A DNA stretch of 64,000 nucleotides from Rhizobacter sp. Root404 (GCF_001425865.1 NZ_LMDS01000004.1:1618948-1682947), one strand, 5' to 3'. Shown: positions 48,124 to 57,286, counted from the first letter of the stretch. Notes: generated by a model not told the origin, from the sequence alone. Translations and numbers: made by a program.

Positions 48124-49638
48124 TCAGTCTCCGGCGCAAGGCCGCGCCGGCAGCCGCACGCCGAGCCGCAGCGCCCTGTGTGCGAGATCGGGGCGGTTCG
48201 GGACCAGGTCGAACGGCACGACGCTGATCACGCCGTCGGGCACCGGGTCGCCTTGGTCCAACACGAACAGCGCGCCATCGCGCTGGAGGTCTTCGGGCCG
48301 CACCCACGGGGTGGCGCGGTCGGAGTCGAACACCATGACCTGACCGCCCGAGTACAGCGACACGAGTCCGGCGTCGAACACCGAGCCTTCGACGTACCGC
48401 AGCGGGCATTCGGTGGTCGCGGCCCAATGCGCGACCGCCGTGCGCGCCAGGCGGCGCGCGGGGTACATCGTGTCGATGCGGCGACTGGTCAGCACGGTCG
48501 TTGGATCCTCGTGCTCGGCCGCGTACCAGGCCAGACTCGCGCCGTGGATGACCAGTGCCGCGCCGAGCAGCCGTCGCAGGTCGATCGCAGCGCGGCGCTG
48601 CCAGCGCCAGGCAAGCCACAGGCAGAAGAATTGCAGTCCTTGCACGCCCCAGTGGTTGCGCAGGCTTGCGCCGGCGGCGAGCGCCATCACGATCAGCACG
48701 ACGATGCCGGCCCAGAGCAGGCCGATCAGCCAGATCTGCAGGTCGGCGGCGGGCGCCTGCGCGGGCGACAGGCGCTTGTCGATCTTCGGTGCGAGCCGCC
48801 CCCAGGCCCAGCACAAGCCGATCGCGAGCAGCGTCGGCGACCAGAGCCGCACTTGGTTGGCGAAGAACGAGACCACGAAGCCGAACCGCTGCCGCCAGCC
48901 CGCCACTTCGATCGCCTCGGAGGCATAGCGCAGCGTGCTGAAGTCGTGCTGGGCCACCCAGACCGCATGGGGCGCGCACACCACCCCCATCACGACCACG
49001 GCGAGCAGCAAGCCGCCCCATTGCGACCGGTCCCGCACCCGGCCGGAGGCGACCAGCGCGAACAGCAGCCCGGCCAGGGGCACCAGCGCCTGATACTTGG
49101 ACAGCGTCGCCGCGCCGGCCGCCAGCCCGGTGGCCAGCCACCACAGCGGCGCGTCGCGCCGAGCGCGGCTCGCCCGCATCGCAAACCAGGTGCTGGCAGC
49201 CATGAACAGCACCAGCACGGTGTTGTGGTTGTAGAGCTGCACGCGCTGCGAGAAGGTCATGTTCAACCCCCACAGCACGATCGCCGCTGCGGCAGCCCGC
49301 TCGCCGACGAGTTCGCGCCCGATCTGCCACGTGAGCAGCGCCGTGCCGAGCAGACACAACGTGGCCAGCAGATAGGCCCAGTAGACCGATGGCCCGAACA
49401 CCTTGATCACCGACCCCAGTGCCCAGGACGGCAGCGGCGGGTGCTTGTGATAGCCGAGCTCGAGGCTCTGCGCCCAGTTGAATTGCTCGATGTTGTCGCC
49501 GAACTGGGCCGTGTTGAAGTAGCCGGCCCACACGGCCCACATCACCACCATGCCGAGCGCGAAGAGGAGCGCCTGATGCGGGGTCACTTCCCGCGCGGGC
49601 AGGGCACGTCGAGTCGGCAGGGCGATCGAAAGGGACAC
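48124..49638 (-). CDS. Family 39-type (ArnT/PMT-like) membrane glycosyltransferase
   Basis: A 504-residue protein with about 10-12 membrane helices. The first periplasmic loop has NTAQFGDNIEQFNWAQSLEL and YHKHPPLPSW, the segment with conserved Asp/Glu and the HPP motif seen in dolichyl/polyprenyl-phosphate-dependent PMT-like transferases. Such enzymes add a sugar from a polyprenyl-phosphate donor to lipid A, protein or another acceptor in the periplasm. The AT-rich upstream region has an inverted repeat TGAAT-GTAA-ATTCA at 49653-49666, perhaps part of its promoter. The acceptor cannot be deduced. Confidence 0.83.
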   Translation of the reverse strand: MSLSIALPTRRALPAREVTPHQALLFALGMVVMWAVWAGYFNTAQFGDNIEQFNWAQSLELGYHKHPPLPSWALGSVIKVFGPSVYWAYLLATLCLLGTALLTWQIGRELVGERAAAAAIVLWGLNMTFSQRVQLYNHNTVLVLFMAASTWFAMRASRARRDAPLWWLATGLAAGAATLSKYQALVPLAGLLFALVASGRVRDRSQWGGLLLAVVVMGVVCAPHAVWVAQHDFSTLRYASEAIEVAGWRQRFGFVVSFFANQVRLWSPTLLAIGLCWAWGRLAPKIDKRLSPAQAPAADLQIWLIGLLWAGIVVLIVMALAAGASLRNHWGVQGLQFFCLWLAWRWQRRAAIDLRRLLGAALVIHGASLAWYAAEHEDPTTVLTSRRIDTMYPARRLARTAVAHWAATTECPLRYVEGSVFDAGLVSLYSGGQVMVFDSDRATPWVRPEDLQRDGALFVLDQGDPVPDGVISVVPFDLVPNRPDLAHRALRLGVRLPARPCAGD

Positions 49639-49821
49639 GACGTATCAGTTACTGAATGTAAATTCAAAATTCTAGCCAGCGGGGTGCCGCCCGGCGCCGA
49701 GGACAGCCCGGATTGCCTCGCGCGGTGCGATCCCTTAGGCTGTTTGTCACACCAGCAAGCCCAGCCCGGGGCACGCGATGCGATCGGACCGCGAGCGCCG
49801 CCCTTCCCCCAGGAGCGCGCC

Positions 49822-51876
49822 ATGCCGACAACCAGCCCCAGCCCCGCGATCCAGGCGATCCGGACCCTCGCGCTCGTCGGCCAGACGGGCGGTGGCAAGA
49901 CCAGCCTGGCGGAAGCGCTGTTGTGCCAGGCCGGATCGATCGGCGCCGTCGGCAGCCTGGAGCGCGGCAGCACCGTCAGCGACTTCGACCCGATGGAGCG
50001 CCGAGCGCAGCACTCGCTGAACGCCTCGGTGCTGCACCTGGCGCACCGCGGCACGCGCGTGCACCTGATCGACACGCCCGGGTATGCCGACTTCATCGGC
50101 CAGTCGATGACCGCGCTCGAAGCCGTCGACACCGCCGCCGTCGTGATCAACGCCGCCACCGGCGTCGAGGTGATGAGCGCCCGCATGATGGAGTGGGCAG
50201 CCGGCCGGCGCCTGTGCCGGATGGTGATCGTCAACAAGATCGACACGGCGGGCGTGGACCTGGCGGCACTGGTCGAGCAGATCCAGGCGGCCTTCGGCAA
50301 GGAATGCCTGCCGCTGAACCTGCCGGCCGCGGGCGGCACGAAGGTCGTCGACTGCTTCTTCAACCCCTCGGGCGACGCCGATTTTTCGAACGTCGAAGCG
50401 GCGCACCGGGCGCTCGTGGAGCAGGTGGTCGAGGTCGACCCGGCGTTCGTCGAGCGCTACCTCGAGGACGGCGACGTCGATCCGCGCGAGCTCCACGCGC
50501 CGCTCGAGGAGGCCCTTCGCCAGGGTCACCTGATCCCGATCTGCTTCGTCTCGGCCCGCAACGGCGCCGGCGTGGCCGAGCTGCTCGACGTCATCGAGGC
50601 GCTGCTGCCGAACCCGGCCGAGGGCAACCCGCCGCAGTTCCTGAAGGGCGAAGGGGCCGACGCGACCGAACTGCACGCGCAGACCGACCCGGACCAGCAC
50701 GTGATCGCGCACGTCTTCAAGGTCACGGTCGACCCGTACGTCGGCAAGATGGGCGTCTTCCGGATCCACCAGGGCACGGTCACGAAGGACAGCCAGCTCT
50801 ATATCGGCGACGGCCGCAAGCCGTTCAAGGTCGGCCACCTGTTCATGCTGCAGGGCAAGGACCACGTCGAGGTGGCGCGCGGCGTGCCGGGCGACATCTG
50901 CGCCGTGGCCAAGGTCGACGAGATGCATTTCGACGCGGTCCTGCACGACGCCGCCGAGGACGACCACCTGCACCTGCGCCCGCTGCCGTTCCCGGTGCCC
51001 GTGCACGGCCTGGCGATCGAGCCGAAGCGCCGCGGCGACGAGCAGCGCATGTGGGAGATCCTGCAGAAGCTGGTCGACGAGGACCCGTGCCTGAAGGTCG
51101 AGCACGTCGCCACGACCAACGAGACCGTGGTCTATGGCCTCGGCGAGCTGCACCTGCGCACGTTGCTCGAGCGGATGACCGAGGTCTACAAGTGCGAGGT
51201 CGTGACCCGGCCGCCGCGCATCGCCTACCGCGAGACGGTGACCTTGCCGGCCGAGGGCCACCACCGCCACAAGAAGCAGAGCGGCGGCGCGGGCCAGTTC
51301 GGCGAGGTGTTCCTGCGCATCGAACCGCTGGAGCGCGGCGCCGGGTTCGAGTTCGTCGACCAGGTCAAGGGCGGCACGATCCCGACGCAATTCATCCCGG
51401 CCGTCGAAAAAGGCGTGCGCTCGGTGCTCGACACCGGCGTGATCGCCGGCCATCCGCTGCGCGACGTGCGGGTAATCGTCTACGACGGCAAGTCGCATTC
51501 GGTCGACTCCAAGGACATCGCATTCGCCACCGCCGGCCGCAAGGCCTTCATCGACGCGGTGAAGAAGGCCAGCCCGATCGTGCTGGAGCCCATCGTCAAG
51601 GTCGAGATCACCGCGCCCGAACACAGCATGGGCGACGTGACGGGCGACCTGTCCGCCAAGCGCGGCCAGGTCAGCGCGACGCAGTCACTCGCCGGCGGCG
51701 CGATCGTCGTCAGCGGGCAGGCGCCTTTGTCGGAGCTCACCAACTACCAGGCCCGGCTGAACGGCATGACAGGCGGCCAGGGCCGCTACACGCTCGAGAT
51801 GAGCCACTACGAGCCGGTGCCGCCGTCGGCGCAGGCGGCCCTGACGAGCCGCTACCAGGCCAAGGACGAGGATTGA
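49822..51876 (+). CDS. EF-G-like translational GTPase (EF-G paralogue)
   Basis: A 684-residue elongation-factor-G-like protein. The P-loop is GQTGGGKTS in place of GHxDxGKT, G3 is DTPGYADF and G4 NKID. Domains II to V follow, including the domain IV/V region GGAGQFGEVFLRIEP and GYxxxGDLS-like (GDVTGDLSAKRGQV) motifs. The altered G1 and the fairly short domain II place it with the EF-G-like paralogues (often annotated 'elongation factor G-like protein') rather than the main translocase. Its function in translation or stress is not defined. It stands alone, not in a str operon. Confidence 0.9.
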   Translation: MPTTSPSPAIQAIRTLALVGQTGGGKTSLAEALLCQAGSIGAVGSLERGSTVSDFDPMERRAQHSLNASVLHLAHRGTRVHLIDTPGYADFIGQSMTALEAVDTAAVVINAATGVEVMSARMMEWAAGRRLCRMVIVNKIDTAGVDLAALVEQIQAAFGKECLPLNLPAAGGTKVVDCFFNPSGDADFSNVEAAHRALVEQVVEVDPAFVERYLEDGDVDPRELHAPLEEALRQGHLIPICFVSARNGAGVAELLDVIEALLPNPAEGNPPQFLKGEGADATELHAQTDPDQHVIAHVFKVTVDPYVGKMGVFRIHQGTVTKDSQLYIGDGRKPFKVGHLFMLQGKDHVEVARGVPGDICAVAKVDEMHFDAVLHDAAEDDHLHLRPLPFPVPVHGLAIEPKRRGDEQRMWEILQKLVDEDPCLKVEHVATTNETVVYGLGELHLRTLLERMTEVYKCEVVTRPPRIAYRETVTLPAEGHHRHKKQSGGAGQFGEVFLRIEPLERGAGFEFVDQVKGGTIPTQFIPAVEKGVRSVLDTGVIAGHPLRDVRVIVYDGKSHSVDSKDIAFATAGRKAFIDAVKKASPIVLEPIVKVEITAPEHSMGDVTGDLSAKRGQVSATQSLAGGAIVVSGQAPLSELTNYQARLNGMTGGQGRYTLEMSHYEPVPPSAQAALTSRYQAKDED

Positions 51877-51892
51877 GCGCGCCGCGTCAGCG

Positions 51893-52294
51893 CTACATCC
51901 CCTCGACCATCGGCCGCGTCGCGGCGAAGCCGTCGCCGAGGCCAGCCGGGACCGTCGTCTCGTGGGCCTGGGCGCGGCGGAGCCGGTCGATCTCGTCATA
52001 GGCGGCGCGCAGGCGCGCTTCGGCGCGCGCAAGGGCCGCACGCGGCTCGTCGCTGGCGGTGGCCAATTGGCGCTGGAAGCCTTGGCGCAGTTGTTCGAGT
52101 TCGGTCTGCGACCGCAGCTGGACGACGCGAAACTGGTTGGCCGACGTGTCCGACCGACGCTGGAAGTCGTCGCGCAGGCGCCGCACCGCGGCGGTATGGC
52201 GGGCGCCGACGATCCAGAGCGTCACCCAGCTCCCCGCGATCGCGCCCAATGCGAGCCCGAGTCCGATCCAAAGCCCACCATCCTGCACCGTCAT
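51893..52294 (-). CDS. Membrane-anchored coiled-coil hypothetical protein
   Basis: A 133-residue protein. Residues 8-30 form a single membrane helix (LWIGLGLALGAIAGSWVTLW), followed by a coiled coil (about 35-115) rich in Arg, Gln, Glu and Leu. This layout resembles small YhcB-like or DUF1043-type proteins at the division site, but I cannot identify it safely. It converges on the EF-G-like gene with 16 bases between the stops. Function unknown. Confidence 0.6.
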   Translation of the reverse strand: MTVQDGGLWIGLGLALGAIAGSWVTLWIVGARHTAAVRRLRDDFQRRSDTSANQFRVVQLRSQTELEQLRQGFQRQLATASDEPRAALARAEARLRAAYDEIDRLRRAQAHETTVPAGLGDGFAATRPMVEGM

Positions 52295-52471
52295 GTCGCC
52301 TCCCCGGTTCGGCGGCCGCGCACCTGCGTGCCGGACCCACCCAACCCGGCAGCGTAGCGAGCCGTGCCCGGTCTGGAGGGCGGCCGCGAAGCGCGCGCCG
52401 TTGGCGCGACTTTCTACCGGTGCGAAGCCGCACCCGAGTTGTCGAGGCGCATCAAAGGCCGGGAGAACCGC

Positions 52472-53674
52472 TCAGGGCACGCGCGGCTTCACGCATGCGG
52501 CCGCCTGCTTCGCGCGCTGCCGCGCCAGCTCGACATCGGCGTCGTGCACCAGCGCGACGCCCATGCGGCGCTTCGCGAAGCTCTCGGGCTTGCCGAACAG
52601 GCGCAGCTCGCTGTTCGGGACGCGCAGCGCCGCGTCGATGCCGTCGAACACCAGCCCTTCGGCGTCGACGCCGCCATAGATCACGGCGCTCGCGCCCGGG
52701 CACTTCAACGCGGTGTCGACTGGCAGCCCGAGGATCGCGCGGGCATGCAGCTCGAACTCGTTCTGCCATTGCGTGATCATCGTCACCATGCCGGTGTCGT
52801 GCGGGCGCGGCGAGACCTCGCTGAACCAGACCTCGTCGCCCTTCACGAACAATTCGACGCCGAACAGGCCCTGCCCGCCCAGGTCGTCGGTCACGGCCCG
52901 CGCGATCGCCTGGGCACGCTCGAGCGCGGCGGCGTTCATCGGATGCGGTTGCCAGCTCTCGACGTAGTCGCCGGCCACCTGGACGTGGCCGATCGGCGCG
53001 CAGAACTGCGTCTCGACGCGACCGTCGGCGCCGAGCGCGCGCACCGTCAGCAGCGTGATCTCGTAGTCGAAGTCGATGAAGCCTTCGACGATCACCCGGC
53101 CGCGGCTGACGCGGCCACCAGCCATCGCGTAGTCCCACGCCTTGGCGACGTCGGCCGGTCCGTCGAGCCGGCTCTGGCCCTTGCCCGAACTGCTCATCAC
53201 CGGCTTGACGATGCACGGACAGCCGATGCCCCCATCGATGGCCGCCTGCAACTCGGCCATCGAATCGCAGAAGCGGTACGGGCTGGTCGGCAGTCCGAGC
53301 GTCTCGGAAGCGAGGCGACGGATGCCCTCGCGGTCCATGGTCAGCCGCGCGGCCCGCGCCGTCGGGATCACGCGCACGACCCCGGCGGCCTCGAGTTCCT
53401 CGAGCATCGGCGTGGCGATGGCTTCGATCTCGGGCACCACGAGCAGCGGGCGCTCGGCCTCGATCAGCGCCCGCAACTGCGCCGGATCGCTCATCGTGAT
53501 CGTCCGCGCGTGGTGCGCCACCTGCTGGCCCGGCGCGTTGGGATAGCGGTCGACGGCGATCGTCTCGACGCCCAGCCGCTGCAGTGCGATCAGCACCTCC
53601 TTGCCGAGTTCGCCGCTGCCGAGCAGCATGACCTTGGTGGCGTGGGGCGAGAGCGGGGTTCCGAGCGTAGTCAT
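52472..53674 (-). CDS. purT: Formate-dependent phosphoribosylglycinamide formyltransferase
   Basis: A 400-residue ATP-grasp enzyme that makes formyl-GAR from GAR, formate and ATP in purine synthesis. It starts with [19 protein letters not shown] (the GAR/biotin-carboxylase-like N domain) and has the ATP-grasp segment [15 protein letters not shown]. The metal and ATP residues are in [28 protein letters not shown] 53674 fits the PurT family start. It is divergent from the HTH gene at 53774, with 99 bases between the starts. Confidence 0.96.
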   Translation of the reverse strand: MTTLGTPLSPHATKVMLLGSGELGKEVLIALQRLGVETIAVDRYPNAPGQQVAHHARTITMSDPAQLRALIEAERPLLVVPEIEAIATPMLEELEAAGVVRVIPTARAARLTMDREGIRRLASETLGLPTSPYRFCDSMAELQAAIDGGIGCPCIVKPVMSSSGKGQSRLDGPADVAKAWDYAMAGGRVSRGRVIVEGFIDFDYEITLLTVRALGADGRVETQFCAPIGHVQVAGDYVESWQPHPMNAAALERAQAIARAVTDDLGGQGLFGVELFVKGDEVWFSEVSPRPHDTGMVTMITQWQNEFELHARAILGLPVDTALKCPGASAVIYGGVDAEGLVFDGIDAALRVPNSELRLFGKPESFAKRRMGVALVHDADVELARQRAKQAAACVKPRVP

Positions 53675-53773
53675 CGAGCGCGTCCTGGAGGGAAAGACAA
53701 AGCGCGAATTCTCCCCGAAGGGCCGAGGGACCCCGGCCCCGGAGGTGGTCAACGGCGCTTTATCATCTGACAC

Positions 53774-54361
53774 ATGAATTCCGGCCCGCGCGATGTCGCC
53801 CAGATTCGCCTCGCGAACGCCCTGATCCTCTTCGACGAGTTCGTGCACGCGACCGTCAAGCATGCCGACGCGGCGACGTTGCGCGGCCTCGAAGGCCGCT
53901 TCGCCGAGCGGCTGCAGATCCAGCCGAGCTACTGGAGCCAGATCAAGGGGCGCTCGCGCCAGATCGGCGAGCGGCTGGCGCGGCAGTTCGAGCAGCTGTG
54001 CAAGAAGCCGCCGGGCTGGATGGACGAACGCCACAGCGCGCACGAGTGGGCGAACGCGCCGCAGGTCGGCGCCCGCACCGTCCCCGTAGCGGCGGCGCCT
54101 TCCATCCCGAACCGCGACGCCGAGCACAACGTGCCGCAGGACGACGACGAGCGCTTCATCGTCGGCCTCGTGCTGACCTACTACCGGCGCCACCCGCAGC
54201 GCGCGCGGACGCGGTTGCTCGACCTGCTCGGCGAAGTCCTCACGCCGACGGTGCCAGCGAAGCCTGCGACCGCCGCCCAGCCCGCGCCGCCGCCGGACGA
54301 CGGGCTCGACCTGTGGAGCAAGACCCAGGCGGCGGTCAAGCCGCTGAAGTCCAAGCGCTGA
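53774..54361 (+). CDS. XRE-like helix-turn-helix DNA-binding protein
   Basis: A 195-residue protein. Residues about 38-85 read like a phage-repressor [23 protein letters not shown], then [20 protein letters not shown], including the final PxGWMD that is typical after the fifth helix of this type. The C-terminal half is Pro/Ala-rich and then basic. TATCAT at 53761-53766 is a candidate -10 element, which would put transcription start next to the ATG (a near-leaderless mRNA). The same TTTATCAT occurs at 54437-54444 in front of the small genes, so autoregulation and control of these genes are plausible. Confidence 0.72.
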   Translation: MNSGPRDVAQIRLANALILFDEFVHATVKHADAATLRGLEGRFAERLQIQPSYWSQIKGRSRQIGERLARQFEQLCKKPPGWMDERHSAHEWANAPQVGARTVPVAAAPSIPNRDAEHNVPQDDDERFIVGLVLTYYRRHPQRARTRLLDLLGEVLTPTVPAKPATAAQPAPPPDDGLDLWSKTQAAVKPLKSKR

Positions 54362-54403
54362 CGCGCCGCCGCGCGGCAGGCGCGCGACACCCCTTGAAAA
54401 ATC

Positions 54404-54452
54404 TGCGCAACACCCCTTGCGCAAGATAATCAAACGTTTATCATTTGCGCAA
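54404..54452. repeat. Cluster of TGCGCA palindromes and an AT-rich inverted repeat
   Basis: TGCGCA (54404-54409), TTGCGCAA (54417-54424) and TTGCGCAA (54445-54452) are centred 14 and 28 bases apart, which puts them roughly on related helix faces. Between them GATAA...TTATC (54425-54442) forms a shorter inverted repeat. The region is notably AT-rich compared with its surroundings and begins 43 bases after the HTH stop codon. It looks like a multi-site operator. Confidence 0.6.
54417..54444 (+). promoter_or_regulatory. Candidate promoter for the small-gene transcript
   Basis: TATCAT (54439-54444) matches five of six bases of the -10 consensus, and TTGCGC (54417-54422), a weak -35, is 16 bases upstream. 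The flanking TTGCGCAA palindromes would overlap the -35 and the start region, which would fit repression by a bound regulator. Transcription would begin near 54451. Confidence 0.5.
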
Positions 54453-54505
54453 GTCGACACGAGCCGCTGCCGACGACACCCACCGATCCACCCCATTCGA
54501 AGTTC

Positions 54506-54634
54506 ATGACCTTCATCAATGCATCGACCGTCTCCACGCCCCTGCGCCGCGCGCCAGGGATGGCCGCGTCGTCGATGAATTCGCAGTCGGTCATCGGAGC
54601 GCACCGCGCGCCGCCTGGTCCACCGCCACGCTGA
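54506..54634 (+). CDS. Possible small ORF or leader peptide, 42 codons
   Basis: ATG 54506 to TGA 54634. The product starts [18 protein letters not shown] and ends in a Pro-rich tail. It has no strong ribosome site (only AAG at about -6) and its third-position GC is lower than in neighbours. It lies wholly between the candidate promoter and the terminator at 54663-54697, so it may instead be a non-coding part of a short RNA. I list it to mark the alternative. Confidence 0.25.
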   Translation: MTFINASTVSTPLRRAPGMAASSMNSQSVIGAHRAPPGPPPR

Positions 54635-54662
54635 GACGTCGCTTCCGACGCTGCAGCGTCGA

Positions 54663-54697
54663 CGGCCCGGGTTGCGTTCCACGCCCCGGGCCGTTTT
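54663..54697 (+). terminator. Intrinsic terminator
   Basis: CGGCCCGGG (54663-54671) pairs perfectly with CCCGGGCCG (54685-54693) around a 13-base loop and is followed by TTTT (54694-54697). It stands 41 bases before the ATG of the small gene at 54738, so it can end the upstream transcript or act as an attenuator. Confidence 0.75.
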
Positions 54698-54737
54698 GCC
54701 TTCCGGCCGTCATGCGGCAGTTCACCAGGAGAACCTC

Positions 54738-54899
54738 ATGAAGATCAACGTCACCGCCCGCAAGCCCCGCAACCCGCTGATCGCGCACGCCCGATTCCGC
54801 CGTGCCGGCAGCCACCAACCCGGTGGCCGCTCGATGCGCCAGCAAGGTGGCCGGTCGCTGAAGCGCGAACTGGACCAGATGAAACAGCACAGCCCGTGA
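54738..54899 (+). CDS. Small basic conserved protein, 53 residues
   Basis: The ATG at 54738 is preceded by AGGAG at 54727-54731, a good ribosome site. The product starts MKINVTARKPRNPLIAHARF, continues with RRAGSHQPGG and a Gln/Arg-rich helix, and is strongly basic. Small proteins with the layout 'ARKPRNPxVAxAxFRxAGxH' occur, as I recall, in many Burkholderiales and Xanthomonadales, with no known role; nucleic-acid binding is possible from charge. It is 42 bases upstream of another small gene and downstream of the terminator at 54663-54697. Confidence 0.65.
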   Translation: MKINVTARKPRNPLIAHARFRRAGSHQPGGRSMRQQGGRSLKRELDQMKQHSP

Positions 54900-54941
54900 C
54901 CCCTGCGCGGCCGACCCGCGCAAGCCCTGAAGGACATCACC

Positions 54942-55205
54942 ATGTCGAGCCTGAAATACCTCCGCGCCGGCGCCCTCGAAGCGCCCCGCCCCGCCCGCGA
55001 AGCAGCGGTCCGCCTCGTGGCGATCGGCCTGCGGGGCGCCAGCGCGGCCCTCGCGCGGCTCTCGCGCCGGTTGGCCGTTCCGGCGGGCCGCGTCGCGCGA
55101 CCCGCCCCACAGCTCGAGTTCTACGCCGAAGCGGGCGCGCCCGAGGGAGCGCTCTACGTGGACGGCAAGCTCGTCGGCTTCGTGAGCGGCGTGCAACGTC
55201 TGTGA
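54942..55205 (+). CDS. Small hypothetical protein, 87 residues
   Basis: ATG 54942 follows a GAAGGA ribosome site. The first about 55 residues are an Arg/Ala-rich amphipathic helix (AREAAVRLVAIGLRGASAA), followed by a short beta-rich end with FYAEAGAPEGALYVDGKLVG. The tail pattern (EFYAEAGAPEGALY...G) looks conserved rather than random. There is no signal peptide. It is probably co-transcribed with the 53-residue gene 42 bases upstream. Function unknown. Confidence 0.6.
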   Translation: MSSLKYLRAGALEAPRPAREAAVRLVAIGLRGASAALARLSRRLAVPAGRVARPAPQLEFYAEAGAPEGALYVDGKLVGFVSGVQRL

Positions 55206-55258
55206 ACCCGACGGAGGGCGGCGCACCGGCACCGGTGCGCCGCCCGCCGTCCTGACGC

Positions 55259-56113
55259 TCAGCGCATCGCCAACGGCTGCTTGCGGCGCGGCATCGGGAA
55301 GCGGCGCTCGATCGTCGCGAGATCGTCTGCCGTCAACACGAGCGACGCCGACGCGAAGTTCTCGCGCAGGTGCGCCTCGTGCACCGCCTTGGGAATGGCC
55401 ATCACGCCGGTCCTTCCCATCGACCAGGCAAGCGTCACCTGGGAGGGCGTGGCACCGTGCCGCTCACCGACCTCGCGCAACCCCGGCTCGTCGACCAGGC
55501 CGCCCTGGTCCAGCGGGCAGTAGGCCATCATCGGCATCGAGCGCTCGCGCAGCCAAGGCAGAAGATCGAACTCGGCCCCGCGCTCGGTCAGCGAGTGGTA
55601 GACCTGGTTCGCGCTGCACGTCGCGCCCCCGGGCACCGCGGCCAGCGTCCGCATCTCCGATGTGTCGAAGTTGCTGACGCCCCAGTGCCGGATGTGGCCG
55701 TCCGCCTGCAGCGCCTGGAAGCCCGCGACGGTCTCGTTCAGTGGATGAGGCCCGGACCAGTGCAGCAAATACAGGTCAATCCGGTCCAGTCGCAATCGGC
55801 GGCGGCTGCGCTCGCAAGCTGCCGCGACACCAGCACGGCTGGCGTTGTGCGGATAGACCTTGCTGACGATGAACAACTCGTCGCGCGCGACGACGCCGGT
55901 GCGCAGCGCCTCGGCCACGCCCTCGCCCACGACGTCCTCAGCGCCGCCGTCGCCATACATCTCGGCGGTGTCGATCACGCGGTAGCCGATCTCGAGCGCG
56001 AGTCGCACGGCGGCGATCTCGGCGGCGCGCGTGCGCGCCGACTCGCCCATGTGCCACGTGCCGAGGCCGAGCGCGGGCCAGGCGCTTCCGTCGGGCAGGA
56101 CGACGCTGTTCAT
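55259..56113 (-). CDS. Aldo/keto reductase
   Basis: A 284-residue (alpha/beta)8-barrel oxidoreductase using NADPH. The start VVLPDGSAWPALGLGTWHMG and DTAEMYGDGGAE give the catalytic Asp and Tyr, SKVYPHN the Lys, and YLLHWSGPHPLNE the His. The C-terminal MAIPKAVHEAHLRENFAS segment binds the NADPH phosphate. The substrate is a carbonyl compound that cannot be deduced. It is divergent from the DUF2855 gene with 84 bases between the starts. Confidence 0.88.
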   Translation of the reverse strand: MNSVVLPDGSAWPALGLGTWHMGESARTRAAEIAAVRLALEIGYRVIDTAEMYGDGGAEDVVGEGVAEALRTGVVARDELFIVSKVYPHNASRAGVAAACERSRRRLRLDRIDLYLLHWSGPHPLNETVAGFQALQADGHIRHWGVSNFDTSEMRTLAAVPGGATCSANQVYHSLTERGAEFDLLPWLRERSMPMMAYCPLDQGGLVDEPGLREVGERHGATPSQVTLAWSMGRTGVMAIPKAVHEAHLRENFASASLVLTADDLATIERRFPMPRRKQPLAMR

Positions 56114-56197
56114 GGAATCTCCGGAGACGCGATACTGCATGCTAAGACCAACGCAAAAACGGTGCGGCTCACGACCGCACCGACCGGAGACCCGCAG

Positions 56198-57286
56198 ATG
56201 ACCACCACCTTCGTCGTCGAGCGCCAGAAGCTCGCGCAGACACGCTGGACCCAGCGCGAGCCCGCCCCCTTGCAGGAAGGCGAGGTCCGCTTCGCGATCG
56301 ACGGCTTCGCGCTGACCGCGAACAACATCACCTATGCGGCGTTCGGCGACGCGATGAACTACTGGGGCTTCTTCCCGACCGGCGACGCGGCGACCGGCTG
56401 CATCCCGGTCTGGGGCTTCGCCGATGTGGTCGAGTCGCGCTGCGACGGCGTCGCGGTCGGCGAACGCTTCTACGGTTACTGGCCGATTGCGGACAACGTC
56501 GTGCTGCAGCCGGCGCGGGTCGGCGGCGCCGGCTTCTTCGACGGCGCAACGCACCGGCGCGAATTGCACGCGGTCTACAACCACTACCTGCGCTGCAGCG
56601 CCGACCCGGCGTACAGCGCGGCACACGAGGCCGAACAGGCGTTGTTCCGGCCGCTGTTCACGACCTCGTTCCTGATCGACGACTTCCTGGCCGACAACGC
56701 ATTCTTCGGTGCCCGCAACGTGATCCTGTCCAGCGCATCGAGCAAGACAGCGTACGGCACGGCTTTCTGTCTGGCACAGCGCGCGGGCGCGATACGCGTG
56801 ATCGGGCTCACCTCGCCGGCGAACTTGGGGTTCACGCGCGCGCTGGGCTGCTACGACGACGTTCTGACCTACGACGAGGTGACATCGCTGGCGTCCGACG
56901 TCCCGTCGGTCTACGTCGATTTCAGCGGCAGCGTCGGCGTGCGCAGCGCCATCCACACGCACCTCGCCGGCGCGCTCGCGTACAGCTGCTCGGTCGGCGG
57001 CACGCACTGGGATGAGCTCGGCAGCGGCAAGGGCCTGCCGGGGCCTCGACCGACATTGTTCTTCGCACCGGCGCAGGTCAAGAAGCGCAACGCCGACTGG
57101 GGGCCTGCCGGGCTGCAGCAGCGGCTGGGCGCCGCATGGTCGGCCTTCATGCAGCCGGTCACGAGCGCGCAGCCCCCCTGGCTGCATGTCGTGCGCGGCG
57201 AGGGCCGCGCCGCGATCGAAGCGGTGTATGCCGCCTTGCTGGAGGGCCGCACCAATCCCGCCGAAGGGCACATGCTCAAGGTCTGA
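56198..57286 (+). CDS. DUF2855 family protein (MDR-like)
   Basis: A 362-residue protein. It begins MTTTFVVERQKLAQTRW and has GDAMNYWGFFPT and GERFYGYWPIADN, features of the DUF2855 family that are distantly like medium-chain dehydrogenases but without a clear zinc site or GxGxxG (NVILSSASSKTAYGTAF replaces it). No function is established. It is divergent from the aldo/keto reductase gene and followed by the HDOD gene after 63 bases. Confidence 0.8.
   Translation: MTTTFVVERQKLAQTRWTQREPAPLQEGEVRFAIDGFALTANNITYAAFGDAMNYWGFFPTGDAATGCIPVWGFADVVESRCDGVAVGERFYGYWPIADNVVLQPARVGGAGFFDGATHRRELHAVYNHYLRCSADPAYSAAHEAEQALFRPLFTTSFLIDDFLADNAFFGARNVILSSASSKTAYGTAFCLAQRAGAIRVIGLTSPANLGFTRALGCYDDVLTYDEVTSLASDVPSVYVDFSGSVGVRSAIHTHLAGALAYSCSVGGTHWDELGSGKGLPGPRPTLFFAPAQVKKRNADWGPAGLQQRLGAAWSAFMQPVTSAQPPWLHVVRGEGRAAIEAVYAALLEGRTNPAEGHMLKV

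Larger units (their letters stand above)
54451..54697 (+). ncRNA. Candidate short transcript (sRNA or regulated leader)
   Basis: The interval is bounded by a promoter-like element and a strong intrinsic terminator and would give about 245 nucleotides. It has two adjoining small hairpins, CGTCG-CTTC-CGACG (54637-54650) and the 14-base palindrome at 54647-54660, which share the CGACG and therefore exclude each other. It could be a free sRNA or a leader controlling the two small genes downstream. No known RNA family is recognised. Confidence 0.35.

Noticed and set aside
53774..54361. Prophage remnant suggested by the repressor-like HTH protein
   Set aside because: No integrase, structural genes or attachment repeats are near; the neighbours are purT and small genes.
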